64,000 nt of DNA, from positions 186,001-250,000 of the forward strand of contig NZ_BMRB01000004.1 in the NCBI RefSeq assembly GCF_014648415.1. Direction: 5' to 3'. The translations under genes and the position numbers were made by a program. This document shows, one piece after another, positions 51,564 to 60,189 of this stretch. The stretch comes from Actinokineospora fastidiosa. GTDB taxonomy: Bacteria; Actinomycetota; Actinomycetes; Mycobacteriales; Pseudonocardiaceae. Positions within the stretch are counted from its first letter, which is position 1. Each line of letters begins with the position of its first letter. The notes below the pieces were generated by a model. That model had not been told where the DNA came from, searched no databases, and saw nothing but the letters and a program-made list of their open reading frames with translations.

Positions 51564-51998
51564 ATGAGACGTGTCAGAACAGCGGTCCTGACGGCCGCGA
51601 TCACCGTGGGATCCGTGGTGACCGGCACGGGCACGGCGACGGCCGCCCATCCCGTGGAGAAGACCTACCGCGCCGACGGCTGGACCGCGGGGCCCGCGAG
51701 CCGCGTCTACGGCCGCGGCTTCTACCAGGGCATCGTCAACATGCCCGGCAACACGATGGAGATCGACGCCTGCGACCTGGCCGCCGACGGCATGCGGGTG
51801 GTCGTCTGGGTCTACAACTCCTCGCGCAGCTACAAGGTCCAGGACGTCAACGGGGCGGGCAACGCCTGCGAGCGGCTCGACGACGTGCCGCACCTGATCG
51901 TCGGCACCATCAAGGTCTGCCGCCAGGACGGCAGCGCGGGCACGCCCCGGGACTGCGGGTACTCGTCGTTCGACTACAGCGCTTACTGGGAGGCGTGA
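51564..51998 (+). CDS. Small secreted protein, unknown function
   Basis: A 144-residue protein with ATG after GGAGGGGG. Residues 1-28 are a Sec signal peptide (RRVRTAVLTAAITVGSVV, then TGTATAA). The mature domain of about 116 residues has three visible Cys (in IDACDLAA, NACERLDD and KVCRQDGS, plus RDCGYSS) and aromatic-rich strands. I do not recognise the fold. It is first in a three-gene operon of exported proteins and its stop overlaps the next start. Confidence 0.8.
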   Translation: MRRVRTAVLTAAITVGSVVTGTGTATAAHPVEKTYRADGWTAGPASRVYGRGFYQGIVNMPGNTMEIDACDLAADGMRVVVWVYNSSRSYKVQDVNGAGNACERLDDVPHLIVGTIKVCRQDGSAGTPRDCGYSSFDYSAYWEA

Positions 51999-53053
51999 TG
52001 ACAGGCATCGGGTCAGCACGGGACGGACGGCGCTCCGGGCGGTGGTTCGCGCTCGTGGCCGTGTTCGTCGCCTTGGTGGTGGGCGCGTCGATGGTGGTCG
52101 CCGCGCCGCCCGCGAGCGCCGCGGAGCCCAGGGGCAACCGGATCAGCCGCGCGGAGATCATCTCCCGGGCGCAGGACTGGTGGCAGCGGCAGATCCCGTA
52201 CAGCATGACCGGCGCCGCGACGGATGTGCAGGGCGTCAGCTACCGCACGGACTGCTCCGGGTTCATCTCCATGGCCTGGCGCCTGCCGACGAGCCGCACC
52301 ACCGACACGCTGGACGACGTCTCGACCAAGCTCGGCAGCGTCCGGGACCTGCAGCCCGGCGACATCCTGATGTGGGACGGCCCGGGCAACGAGGGGCACG
52401 TCGTGCTGTTCCAGAAGTGGGAGGACAAGGCCGCCGGGAAGTTCTGGCTGTACGAGCAGTCGGGGACCGCCGACGACATGCGCCACCGCGTCGCCGACCT
52501 CGACGACTATCCGCAGCCGAAGTGGTCGGCGTACAAGTACGGCGACGGCGACGGCGATTTCGACGCGCGTTATGAGTCGTTCACCGAGGTGGACGGCACC
52601 GAGTTCACCGACTTCAGCACCTCGTCGACGTACTGCAACACCAGCGATCTGCCGCTGTTCCGGCTCACCGGCTTCCGCAACGTCGAGGCGCGGATCTACT
52701 CCTGTGCGCGCTACGAGTCCTCGGACAACACGATCCGGGGGTGGATGGCGGTGAAATGGTGGCCGTACGCCGGAACGGACGACGACAGCACCGACACGGT
52801 GGGCACCAAGTTCGACGGCTTCGGCCTGCATCCCCAGCTGCAGGTCGGCACGGTCACCCGGCGCGAGGCCGTCTGCTGGATGGGCGGGGACATCAACGCC
52901 GCCGCGTCCGGCCTGCGCGGCTGCTACTTCGCCATGCCCGCCACCAGCGGCGACTGGTCCCTCGACGGCTGGGTGAACTGGGACGAGAACAACGACGGCG
53001 AGCCGCCGTTCGGTCCGCGTTACACCTACGGCAGCCCGATCATCAACCGATGA
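51998..53053 (+). CDS. Secreted NlpC/P60-like cysteine peptidase with C-terminal extension
   Basis: A 351-residue protein; the ATG at 51998 overlaps the preceding stop with GGGAGG five bases upstream (a GTG at 51995 is possible). One transmembrane/signal segment (residues 15-43) ends PPASAAEP. The NlpC/P60 motif is YRTDCSGFISMAW (Cys86) with DLQPGDILMWDGPGNEGHV (His134), typical of peptidoglycan amide hydrolases. The C-terminal half, from about residue 195, is an unfamiliar, Cys-containing domain similar in style to the neighbouring secreted proteins. It may bind the surface or a partner. Confidence 0.82.
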   Translation: MTGIGSARDGRRSGRWFALVAVFVALVVGASMVVAAPPASAAEPRGNRISRAEIISRAQDWWQRQIPYSMTGAATDVQGVSYRTDCSGFISMAWRLPTSRTTDTLDDVSTKLGSVRDLQPGDILMWDGPGNEGHVVLFQKWEDKAAGKFWLYEQSGTADDMRHRVADLDDYPQPKWSAYKYGDGDGDFDARYESFTEVDGTEFTDFSTSSTYCNTSDLPLFRLTGFRNVEARIYSCARYESSDNTIRGWMAVKWWPYAGTDDDSTDTVGTKFDGFGLHPQLQVGTVTRREAVCWMGGDINAAASGLRGCYFAMPATSGDWSLDGWVNWDENNDGEPPFGPRYTYGSPIINR

Positions 53054-53073
53054 CCGAGCGGAGGGGGAGCGCC

Positions 53074-53481
53074 ATGTCGTTCACGCGTCGGCTTGTCCTG
53101 CTCGTCGCCGTCCTGCTCACGATGGGCACGACGAGCGCGACCGCTTCCGTCGAGTGGGAGGTGAACTACGCCCTGCCGGGCACTCCGCCGGACTCCGTGT
53201 CGTGCACCAGCGACAGCTTCTACGCCGGTGTCGTGTGCTGGGAGGCGCACGGGGACATCGTCTGGGTGTACTCCGGTTACACGCACGTCACTGCCTGGTG
53301 GTGGAACTACTATCCGTCCGACAGTGTCCTGCACCGCCAGGGGAAGTGCGTCTCCAACAGGTCCGGTTGGGCGTACTGCAACAAGAACATGCACGAACGG
53401 AGCCTGATCGCCCTGCGGGCCTGTGACTCGCCCGACCAGGACGACCGGCTGTGCTCGTCGATCATCCGGCCGCGGGCCTGA
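53074..53481 (+). CDS. Small secreted aromatic/Cys-rich protein
   Basis: A 135-residue protein. The ATG at 53074 has GGAGGGGGAG upstream; an ATG at 53050 overlapping the previous stop is the alternative. The signal peptide is SFTRRLVLLVAVLLTMGTT, cleaved near residue 25. The mature part has six Cys and many Trp/Tyr (TAWWWNYYPSD, then KCVSNRSGWAYC). It ends one base before the stop of a convergent gene. Its pattern resembles the C-terminal half of the NlpC/P60-like neighbour. The function is unknown. Confidence 0.8.
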   Translation: MSFTRRLVLLVAVLLTMGTTSATASVEWEVNYALPGTPPDSVSCTSDSFYAGVVCWEAHGDIVWVYSGYTHVTAWWWNYYPSDSVLHRQGKCVSNRSGWAYCNKNMHERSLIALRACDSPDQDDRLCSSIIRPRA

Positions 53482-54003
53482 TCAGGTCGTCGGGAGGATG
53501 GTCAGTGTCGTCGGCCTGGTGAGGGTGGTGATGCCCGAGCCCGCGCACTGGACGACGTCCGGTGTCGCCAGCGTGGTGAGCTGCACCGCGCTGCCGGGGG
53601 CGAACCGCCCGCTCGTGATCAGCCCGGTGTTGGTGATCACGGCCTGTCCACCGGCGACGCTGACCGTCCAGTTGTAGGTGAAGGTGCTGGGCGCGGCCGC
53701 CGGGTTGCCCCAGTGGTAGGTGCGGGACGCGGCCCCTGCGGTGAGCAGGGTCGTGCAGGAGACCGTGTCGGTGAACGACTGGGTGTAGTGCCCGTTGAAC
53801 GCCACCAGGTCGGTGCAGAGCGGGAAGACCCCGGTGAGGGTCGCGGACACCAGTTGGGGGGTGTTGGTGATGGGCGGGTCGTAGGTGACCGCCCAGGTGC
53901 CGACGCATTCCTGCCCGACCACGGCCTGGGCGGGACCCGCGCCCGCCACGCTGCCGCTGGCGGCCAGCACGACGGCCAGGCACCCGGCCAACGATCGCTT
54001 CAT
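53482..54003 (-). CDS. Secreted Thr-rich protein, unknown function
   Basis: A 173-residue protein with a clear signal peptide, MKRSLAGCLAVVLAASGSV to AQA near residue 27, and a beta-rich mature domain rich in Thr (TTLLTAG, TLATPD, TRPTTLTILPTT) with four Cys. It looks like a small beta-sandwich protein. It converges on the secreted operon with adjacent stop codons. The GGGTGG-type ribosome site on the minus strand is weak. The role is unknown. Confidence 0.75.
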   Translation of the reverse strand: MKRSLAGCLAVVLAASGSVAGAGPAQAVVGQECVGTWAVTYDPPITNTPQLVSATLTGVFPLCTDLVAFNGHYTQSFTDTVSCTTLLTAGAASRTYHWGNPAAAPSTFTYNWTVSVAGGQAVITNTGLITSGRFAPGSAVQLTTLATPDVVQCAGSGITTLTRPTTLTILPTT

Positions 54004-54045
54004 GTCGAACCACCCTTCGCGTGACGTCTGCCTGCGACATCGCGC

Positions 54046-55017
54046 TCACGCGGGGCCTGTTTCCGGACCCGGGACGGAGACACCCGATCGGCCGAGCCGA
54101 CCACTCGCGCGGGCGACGGCCGTCTGGGCCAGCACGATCCCGGCCAGCATCGCCGCCGAGCCCAGCCACTGCGCGACGGTCAGCCGCTCGCCCAGCACCA
54201 TGGCGGCCAGCGCCGCGCCGACGATGATCTCCAAGGCGGCGATGAGGCTGGCCGAGGTGGCGGGGATGGCGCGCTGGGCGAGCACGCCGAGCAGGATCGC
54301 GCCCGCCATGCCGATCAGTCCGGTGTGGAGCGCGAGCAGCCAGACCGGGCCGCCGTGCGTGGTTCCCAGGGCGTGCCAGGGGAAGGGGGCGAACGCGCCC
54401 GCGGCGACCAGGGCGACCGCCGCCGAACAGGCGCCCCAGGCCGCCATCACCAGCGGGTCGTGGGTGCGCAGCCCGCGCTCGGCGAGCAGGAACCGGGCGG
54501 CGAGGGTCAGCGCGGCCATCAGCCCGAAGAGCACGCCCACGATGTCCAGCGCCGCGGCCGTCCACACCTGGGTCACGACCGCGAGACCGGCCAGCAGCAC
54601 GGCGATGCCTATCCACAGTAGACGGCTGAGGCGCCGCCGCTGCACGAACCGCACCCACAGGGCGACGAGCACGGGGGACAGGTATTCCAACAGCAGCGCC
54701 ACCCCGACCGGGAGCCGCGTGATGGCGACGGTGTAGACGATCTGGTTGACGGCGATGGTGAGCACCCCGTACACGGCGACGAGCCACCAGTCCGCCCGCC
54801 GGACGGCCATCCGGCCGCGCCGCAGGAGCAGGGCGGCGGCCAGGAGCGCGACCGCGCCGATGACGATCCGCGCCTGGATGACGTTGACGGGCGACAACTC
54901 GGTCGCCGCGAGCAGCTTGAGCGCGGGCGCGGCGCTGCCCATCGCGACCGCGCCGAGGGCGCCGAGCGCGAGTCCGCGCAGGTAGTGGGGAGGCGCGCTG
55001 GTTCGCGACGAGATCAT
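54046..55017 (-). CDS. EamA/DMT-family permease
   Basis: A 323-residue membrane protein with ten hydrophobic segments in two EamA repeats. The first repeat has NVIQARIVIGAVALLAAALLL and VNQIVYTVAITRLPVGVALLLEYLSPV; the second has ALEIIVGAALAAMVLGERL, where the paired acidic and helix-breaking residues are typical. DMT permeases export amino acids or metabolites. It diverges from an Lrp-type regulator, a common arrangement for amino-acid exporters under Lrp control. Confidence 0.88.
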   Translation of the reverse strand: MISSRTSAPPHYLRGLALGALGAVAMGSAAPALKLLAATELSPVNVIQARIVIGAVALLAAALLLRRGRMAVRRADWWLVAVYGVLTIAVNQIVYTVAITRLPVGVALLLEYLSPVLVALWVRFVQRRRLSRLLWIGIAVLLAGLAVVTQVWTAAALDIVGVLFGLMAALTLAARFLLAERGLRTHDPLVMAAWGACSAAVALVAAGAFAPFPWHALGTTHGGPVWLLALHTGLIGMAGAILLGVLAQRAIPATSASLIAALEIIVGAALAAMVLGERLTVAQWLGSAAMLAGIVLAQTAVARASGRLGRSGVSVPGPETGPA

Positions 55018-55118
55018 GCGGGTGGCTTTCGGTGAAGGAATCGAACTCTGGATTCACCGTATCCCGCACGGCGCGGGGCGCGATTGAGAGTTCGGCGGCG
55101 TGCGCGCAATAATCTTGC

Positions 55119-55577
55119 GTGCCCAAGACGCTGGACGACATCGACCACCGCCTGCTCGCCCTGCTCCAGCAGGACAGCGGCCGCACGCTCGCCGCCTTGG
55201 GCGACCTCGTGGGCCTGTCGCCGAGCGCCGTGCAGCGGCGCATCGACCGCTACCGCGAGACCGGGTTGCTGCGGCGGGAGATCGCGGTGGTCGACCCGTC
55301 GTCCGCGCTGCTGGCCGTGTGCCTGGTCACCCTGGACCGCGAATCCCCGGAGTCGCACCGGAGCTTCCGCGAGTGGGTCCAAGCCGCGCCCGAGGTCCAG
55401 CAGTTCTACAACGTTTCCGGCGATCACGATTACGTCGTCATCCTGGCGACCTCGGGTATGGCGCACCACCGGGAAACCGCGGAGCGGGTCATCAAGAACG
55501 CCCCCAACCTCCGCCGCTACTCCACGATGTTCGTCCTGGACCCCATCCGCACGACACTCACCGTGCCGACGCGGTAA
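55119..55577 (+). CDS. Lrp/AsnC-family transcriptional regulator
   Basis: A 152-residue protein with a GTG start (a TTG one codon earlier is possible). The N-terminal helix-turn-helix is LAALGDLVGLSPSAVQRRID, and the C-terminal RAM domain has NVSGDHDYVVILAT, with ligand-site residues of the family. It stands divergently to the EamA permease and would sense an amino acid. The spacing of 102 bp between the two starts leaves room for a shared operator, but no clear palindrome was seen. Confidence 0.87.
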   Translation: MPKTLDDIDHRLLALLQQDSGRTLAALGDLVGLSPSAVQRRIDRYRETGLLRREIAVVDPSSALLAVCLVTLDRESPESHRSFREWVQAAPEVQQFYNVSGDHDYVVILATSGMAHHRETAERVIKNAPNLRRYSTMFVLDPIRTTLTVPTR

Positions 55578-55741
55578 AGACTGTGGTCGGGCCTGCCGCG
55601 GTCTTGGTAGCGTTGGCCCGGCTCGGTCGCGCATGGACATGGGGGTTTGATGACTATGGCTGTCACCAGCCGACTTCGTCATGCCCTCAACCGGTCCGAC
55701 TGATCGCGGGCTGGATCGTTCATCCGACCAGGAGTAGTTCA

Positions 55742-56227
55742 GTGTCTTCTGTCAGAGATCTGTTTACCGAGCGGCTGGTGCTGCGCGCGTGGACCCTAGA
55801 TGAGGCCGCCGCCGTCGTGGGCGGGGCGCGGTCGCCCGACTGGGCCGAGGACTTCCCCGCCGAGGGCGACCGGGTCATCGCGGGCCTGCTCGCCGACCGT
55901 CCGGAGTGGTTGGGGGAGCACGGCCACCGGCTGATCGTCGAGCGGGACGGCGGCCTGGTGGTCGGCTCGCTGGGCCTGTTCTGGCCGCCCGCCGACGGCG
56001 TTGTCGAGATCGGGTACGGCGTCGTCCCATCCCGTCGCGGCCGGGGCTATGCCGCCGAGGCCACCCGCGCTCTCACCGAGTTCGCCTTGACAGCACCGGG
56101 CGTCCACACGGTGCGCGCCGACGTGGAGCCGTCGAACCCGGCTTCGGTGCGGGTGCTGGAGAAGGCGGGCTTCGAGCTGGACCACGCCGAGCCGGGAATC
56201 CTCCGGTACCGCACGGCCCGCCCCTGA
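55742..56227 (+). CDS. GNAT acetyltransferase (RimJ/RimL-like)
   Basis: A 161-residue protein; GTG start at 55742 with AGGAG upstream. FTERLVLRAWTLDEA at the N-terminus and EIGYGVVPSRRGRGYAAEAT (the acetyl-CoA loop) followed by VRADVEPSNPASVRVLEKAGF are the standard GNAT motifs of protein/amino-acid N-acetyltransferases. It stands alone. The preceding 160 bp hold nothing recognisable. Confidence 0.88.
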   Translation: MSSVRDLFTERLVLRAWTLDEAAAVVGGARSPDWAEDFPAEGDRVIAGLLADRPEWLGEHGHRLIVERDGGLVVGSLGLFWPPADGVVEIGYGVVPSRRGRGYAAEATRALTEFALTAPGVHTVRADVEPSNPASVRVLEKAGFELDHAEPGILRYRTARP

Positions 56228-56357
56228 CGCGACCGGGACCGGCGGCCCCGTCACCTGAGTGATCTCTCAGGACCTCAGCGATGTCTCAGGATCAGTGGGG
56301 GAGGCTGGTGCGTGACGGGCCGCGAGCACGGCGGCCACCGGACCGGGGGACCCGCAG

Positions 56358-57305
56358 ATGAACACCGTTGGCGAAGCAGCGCTCGCAGACTCCCGCGCGC
56401 CCAGCCGACTGCGCGTGGCGGTGTGCTGGGCGACGATCGTGTCCTGTGTGCCCTATCTCTCGCTGAAGCTGTTGTGGCTGGCCGGATTCTCCTCCGGCGC
56501 CGCCACCGCCGCAGGCGCCGCGGAGCTGGGGGACGTGCGGCACACGATCGGCAACGTGGTGACGGTCGGCATGGAGTTGGCCGCCGTGGCGCTGGTCCTG
56601 GCCCTGACCTACCCGTGGGGCCACCGCGTCCCCGCCGCCCTGCTGGCCGCCCCGATCTGGGTGGCGGGCGGCCTGCTGGCCCCGATCGTCATCGGCCTGC
56701 CATTGGGCCTGCTGGCCCAGGCATTCACGGGCGGCTCGGCGGCCCCCGCGGGCAACGGCCTGGAGAGCTGGGTCTACGTGCTCGTCTACGGCGGCTTCAT
56801 CATGCAGGCCGTGGGCCTGGTGACGGCCTTCGTGGCCCACGCCCGCGCCCGCTGGCCGAACGTGTTCCGGATGCCTGCGGCCGAGCTGCCCGAGCCCACG
56901 CCCGCCCACCGCCGCCTCTCCGTGCTCAGCGCCGGGGCCGCCACCGGTTATGCCGTTATCCTGGCCGTGTGGTCGGTGGCGGCACCTGCCTGGGGCGCAC
57001 CGGCGGGCCTCGTCACCGTCACCCAGCGCAGCGCCCTGCTCGCCACCGGCCTGCTCGTCCTGGCGGGTGCCGTCGCCGTCCTGTCCCTCTTACACCGGCG
57101 AGGACAGCGGCGCGTCATCTGGCCGCTGGTCCTCGCCTGGATCGGGAGCGCGGTCACCGTCACGGCAGGGCCCACCCATCTCGTGCTCAGCAACAACGGC
57201 AACGTCAGCACGCCCCAGGTCGTGGTCTCCCTCGCCGCAACCCTCGCAGGCCTGGCCCTCACCGCGTCCGCGTGGCGTGCGTTCCCACGGCGGGCTGCTG
57301 TGTAA
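56358..57305 (+). CDS. Polytopic membrane protein of unknown function
   Basis: A 315-residue protein with seven or eight hydrophobic segments and a charged N-terminus. The pattern VAVCWATIVSCVPYLSLKLLWLAGF at the start is seen in several actinobacterial unknown membrane proteins. There is no recognisable family motif. It lies 100 bp before the NB-ARC/TPR gene. Confidence 0.75.
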   Translation: MNTVGEAALADSRAPSRLRVAVCWATIVSCVPYLSLKLLWLAGFSSGAATAAGAAELGDVRHTIGNVVTVGMELAAVALVLALTYPWGHRVPAALLAAPIWVAGGLLAPIVIGLPLGLLAQAFTGGSAAPAGNGLESWVYVLVYGGFIMQAVGLVTAFVAHARARWPNVFRMPAAELPEPTPAHRRLSVLSAGAATGYAVILAVWSVAAPAWGAPAGLVTVTQRSALLATGLLVLAGAVAVLSLLHRRGQRRVIWPLVLAWIGSAVTVTAGPTHLVLSNNGNVSTPQVVVSLAATLAGLALTASAWRAFPRRAAV

Positions 57306-57407
57306 GCCCGCTTGCAGGAGCTTGCTCGGGGCATCGATCCCGTGGTGCGACGTGGGCGAGGTCGCGTGACGAAGCCGTTGTGGGACGCGGGTCGTCTTTG
57401 CTCGGGG

Positions 57408-60089
57408 ATGGTGATGGGCGATGATCGCCGGGTGCGTCTGGGCTCCGGTGATCCTGACCGCGCGACCGTGAACAGTGTGCGGGTGGCCGGTGTGGTCAGC
57501 GGTGTGCTGGCGCAGGGCGAGCGGGTGTCGGTGACGATCGGCGACGTCGGTGGTGGGACAGCGGAGTCGGCGGGCAGGCCGGTGGCGGCCCAAGTGCGGG
57601 TGTTGGGGCCGCAGGCCGCGGAGGCCGCCGAGTTGTTCAGCGGCCGGAGTGCCGAGGTCGGCCGGTTGCTGGGGTGGCTCGACCCTGCCGGGGCGAGCGG
57701 GTCGGTCGTCGTGTCGGCGGTCGCCGGGATGGGCGGGGTCGGCAAGACGGCGCTCGCGCGGCACTGCGCGGTGTCCGCCGCGCGGGCCGGGTGGTTTCCC
57801 GGCGGCGTGTTCCTGGCGGACATGCGGGGGTACGACGCCGCACCGGTGGCCGCCGCCGCGGTGTTCTCGCCGCTGTTGCGGCACCTGGGGGTGCCCGCCG
57901 ACCAGATCCCCGCCGACCCGGGCGAGGCGCGCGTGGTCTACGACCAGACGCTGGGCGGGTTGGCGGCGCGGGGGATGCGGGTGCTGCTCGTCGTGGACAA
58001 CGCGTGCGACGGCGATCAGGTCGCGCCGCTCGTGCCTGCCCGCGGTGGGCACGTGGTGGTGGTGACCACCCGCGACACCCTTGACCTGGTGGGCGCGCGG
58101 CACTTAGCCGTCGACGTGCTCGCCGAAGGGCCCGCCACCGCCCTGCTCACCGACGCGCTGTCGGTCCTCGACCCCGACGACCGGCGGTTGACCGCCGACG
58201 CCTCGGGCACGCGGGCGCTGGCGGCGGCGTGCGGTGGTTTGCCGCTGGCCCTGCGCGTCGCCGCGGGCCTGCTCGCCGACGAACCGGAGTTGACCGCCGG
58301 AGACCTCGTCGCGCAATTGCCGGAAGCGCCCGGGGCGGAGGGGTTCACCCGAGGGGAGATGGCGGTGACCGCGGCCCTCGACCGGTCCTGGCAGCGATTG
58401 GCGCGACTGCGCCCGGCCCAGGCGCGCATGCTGCGGCTGCTCTGTTTGGCGCCCGGACCGGATGTGTCCACGGACGCCGCGGCCGCGTTGGCCGATGTAT
58501 CCGTCGGGGCCGTCCGCGCGCTGCTGCGCGGCCTGCGCCAAGCCCACCTCGTCGTCGCCGCGGGCCGCGACCGGTGGAGCCTGCACGATCTGGTGCGCGC
58601 CCATACCGCGACCCGCGAAGTGCTCGGGGTCGACCGCGCTGAGCAGCGGGCCGCGCTGCACCGCCTGCTGAACCACTACACGAACACCACCGATCGCGCC
58701 GCCCAGCACCTACGCGCCCTTCCGGGGCAGCCCGTTCCCGACCGGTTCACCGGGCGGCAGGAGGCGCTGCGGTGGCTCGACGAGGAACGGCCCGCGCTCG
58801 TCGCGGCGGTCGCCCTGGCCACGGCTGAGGGCAACCACGCCCATGCGGCCTGGTTGGCGATCGCATTGTCCCGATACCTGCAGTGGCGCCGCTATACCGC
58901 CGACTGGCTGACCACGGCCGAGCACGCCCGGGCCAGTGCGGCCCACCTGCCACCGCACCACCAGGCCGCCACCGCCGCGCTGCACGGCAACGCCCTGCAC
59001 CAGTTAGGGCGGTACGGCGAGGCCGTGTCCGCCCATCGGCAGGCGTTGCGCCGCTACCGCGACGTGGGCGACCGTTACGGCGAGGCGACGGTGCTGGCCA
59101 ACCTCGGCTTGTCGCTGTCGGCGGAGGGGCGCCTCGACGACGCGATCGACGCCCACCACCAGGCCCTCGCTCTGTACCGCGCCATGGGGAACTGGCACGG
59201 CGAGGCGATGGTGTGGACGAACCTCGGCACGACGCTGCAGCGGATCGGGCGGGCGGAGGAGGCCATCCTCGCCCACCGCAGGTCCGGGGACCTGCACCGC
59301 GAGCGCGGCGACAGCCTGGGCGAGGCCATCGTCTGGACCAACCTGGGCGCCGCGCTGCAGGTGATCCGGCGCTACGACGACGCGGTCGCCGCCCACGGGC
59401 GGGCTGCCGAACGGTTCGGCGAGGTGGATGACCAGCACGGGGAAGCGATGGCCCTGACCAACCTCGGCCTGGCGCTGGCGGGCGCGGGCCGCGTCGACGA
59501 GGCGCTGGCCGCCTACCGCCGGGCCTTGGACCTCCACCGCGATCTGGACGACCGCCATGGCCACGCGATGGCGCTGACCAACCTCGGAATCGCCCTGCAT
59601 CGGGCTGACCGCCCCGACGGGGCCGTCGCCGCGCACCACGCCGCCCGGCGCCGCTTTCGGGAACTGGGGGACCGGCAGGGCGAGGCGATGGCGTGGAACA
59701 ACCTCGGCGCGACCCTGCGCGCGGACCGCCGCTTCGACGAGGCCGCCGTCGCCTACCAGCACGCCCTGGCCCGGCATCGGGACCTGGCAAACCCCGAAGG
59801 CCAGGCGAAGGCGCTCAACAACGTCGGCACCGCCCTCCGGCGCGACGGACGATTCGACCCGGCGATCACGGCCTTCGGGCAGGCTGCCGAGCTGTACCGC
59901 GGGACCGGGGACACCAACCGCGAATGCAAGGCGCTGACCAACCTGGGCGCCGCACTGCACCGCACCCAGCGCTATTCGCAGGCCCGTGACTGTTGGACAA
60001 GGGCGTATGACGGCTACCGCGCCATCGGTGACACCACGTCCGCGAACCGGATCGCCGGGCTGCTGAAGGCGCTGCCCGCCGACACGTGA
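57408..60089 (+). CDS. NB-ARC ATPase with long TPR array
   Basis: An 893-residue protein if started at the ATG at 57408. It has a short opening (NSVRVAGVVSGVLAQGERV) that resembles the beta-rich region seen before NB-ARC domains, a P-loop GMGGVGKTALARH near residue 112, an NB-ARC core to about residue 450 and about ten TPRs to the end. Unlike the regulator at 48704 it has no SARP/HTH domain, so it may be a signal-transduction or defence STAND-type ATPase. The start is uncertain: the GTG/ATG cluster at 57408-57416 has no strong RBS. Eight TPRs are nearly exact 120-bp repeats. Confidence 0.82.
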   Translation: MVMGDDRRVRLGSGDPDRATVNSVRVAGVVSGVLAQGERVSVTIGDVGGGTAESAGRPVAAQVRVLGPQAAEAAELFSGRSAEVGRLLGWLDPAGASGSVVVSAVAGMGGVGKTALARHCAVSAARAGWFPGGVFLADMRGYDAAPVAAAAVFSPLLRHLGVPADQIPADPGEARVVYDQTLGGLAARGMRVLLVVDNACDGDQVAPLVPARGGHVVVVTTRDTLDLVGARHLAVDVLAEGPATALLTDALSVLDPDDRRLTADASGTRALAAACGGLPLALRVAAGLLADEPELTAGDLVAQLPEAPGAEGFTRGEMAVTAALDRSWQRLARLRPAQARMLRLLCLAPGPDVSTDAAAALADVSVGAVRALLRGLRQAHLVVAAGRDRWSLHDLVRAHTATREVLGVDRAEQRAALHRLLNHYTNTTDRAAQHLRALPGQPVPDRFTGRQEALRWLDEERPALVAAVALATAEGNHAHAAWLAIALSRYLQWRRYTADWLTTAEHARASAAHLPPHHQAATAALHGNALHQLGRYGEAVSAHRQALRRYRDVGDRYGEATVLANLGLSLSAEGRLDDAIDAHHQALALYRAMGNWHGEAMVWTNLGTTLQRIGRAEEAILAHRRSGDLHRERGDSLGEAIVWTNLGAALQVIRRYDDAVAAHGRAAERFGEVDDQHGEAMALTNLGLALAGAGRVDEALAAYRRALDLHRDLDDRHGHAMALTNLGIALHRADRPDGAVAAHHAARRRFRELGDRQGEAMAWNNLGATLRADRRFDEAAVAYQHALARHRDLANPEGQAKALNNVGTALRRDGRFDPAITAFGQAAELYRGTGDTNRECKALTNLGAALHRTQRYSQARDCWTRAYDGYRAIGDTTSANRIAGLLKALPADT
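59079..60038 (+). repeat. Eight tandem 120-bp coding repeats (40-residue TPR units)
   Basis: Units begin at 59079, 59199, 59319, 59439, 59559, 59679, 59799 and 59919, each with a variant of GEAMxxTNLGxAL. The exact 40-codon step and similar wording at DNA level indicate expansion by unequal crossing-over. Two less similar TPRs precede them. Confidence 0.85.
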
Positions 60090-60189
60090 GCGGGGTCACG
60101 GCCGTGGGTGTCACAGGACGGCACGAGCGGGCGTCCTGTGGCGTGAGGACGAGGAGCGGGAGCATGCGATGCGGAAGGCCGTGGAGGGT

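Noticed and set aside
59079-60038. CRISPR-like or satellite repeat
   Set aside because: The 120-bp units are in frame and encode 40-residue TPRs, with no spacer pattern.
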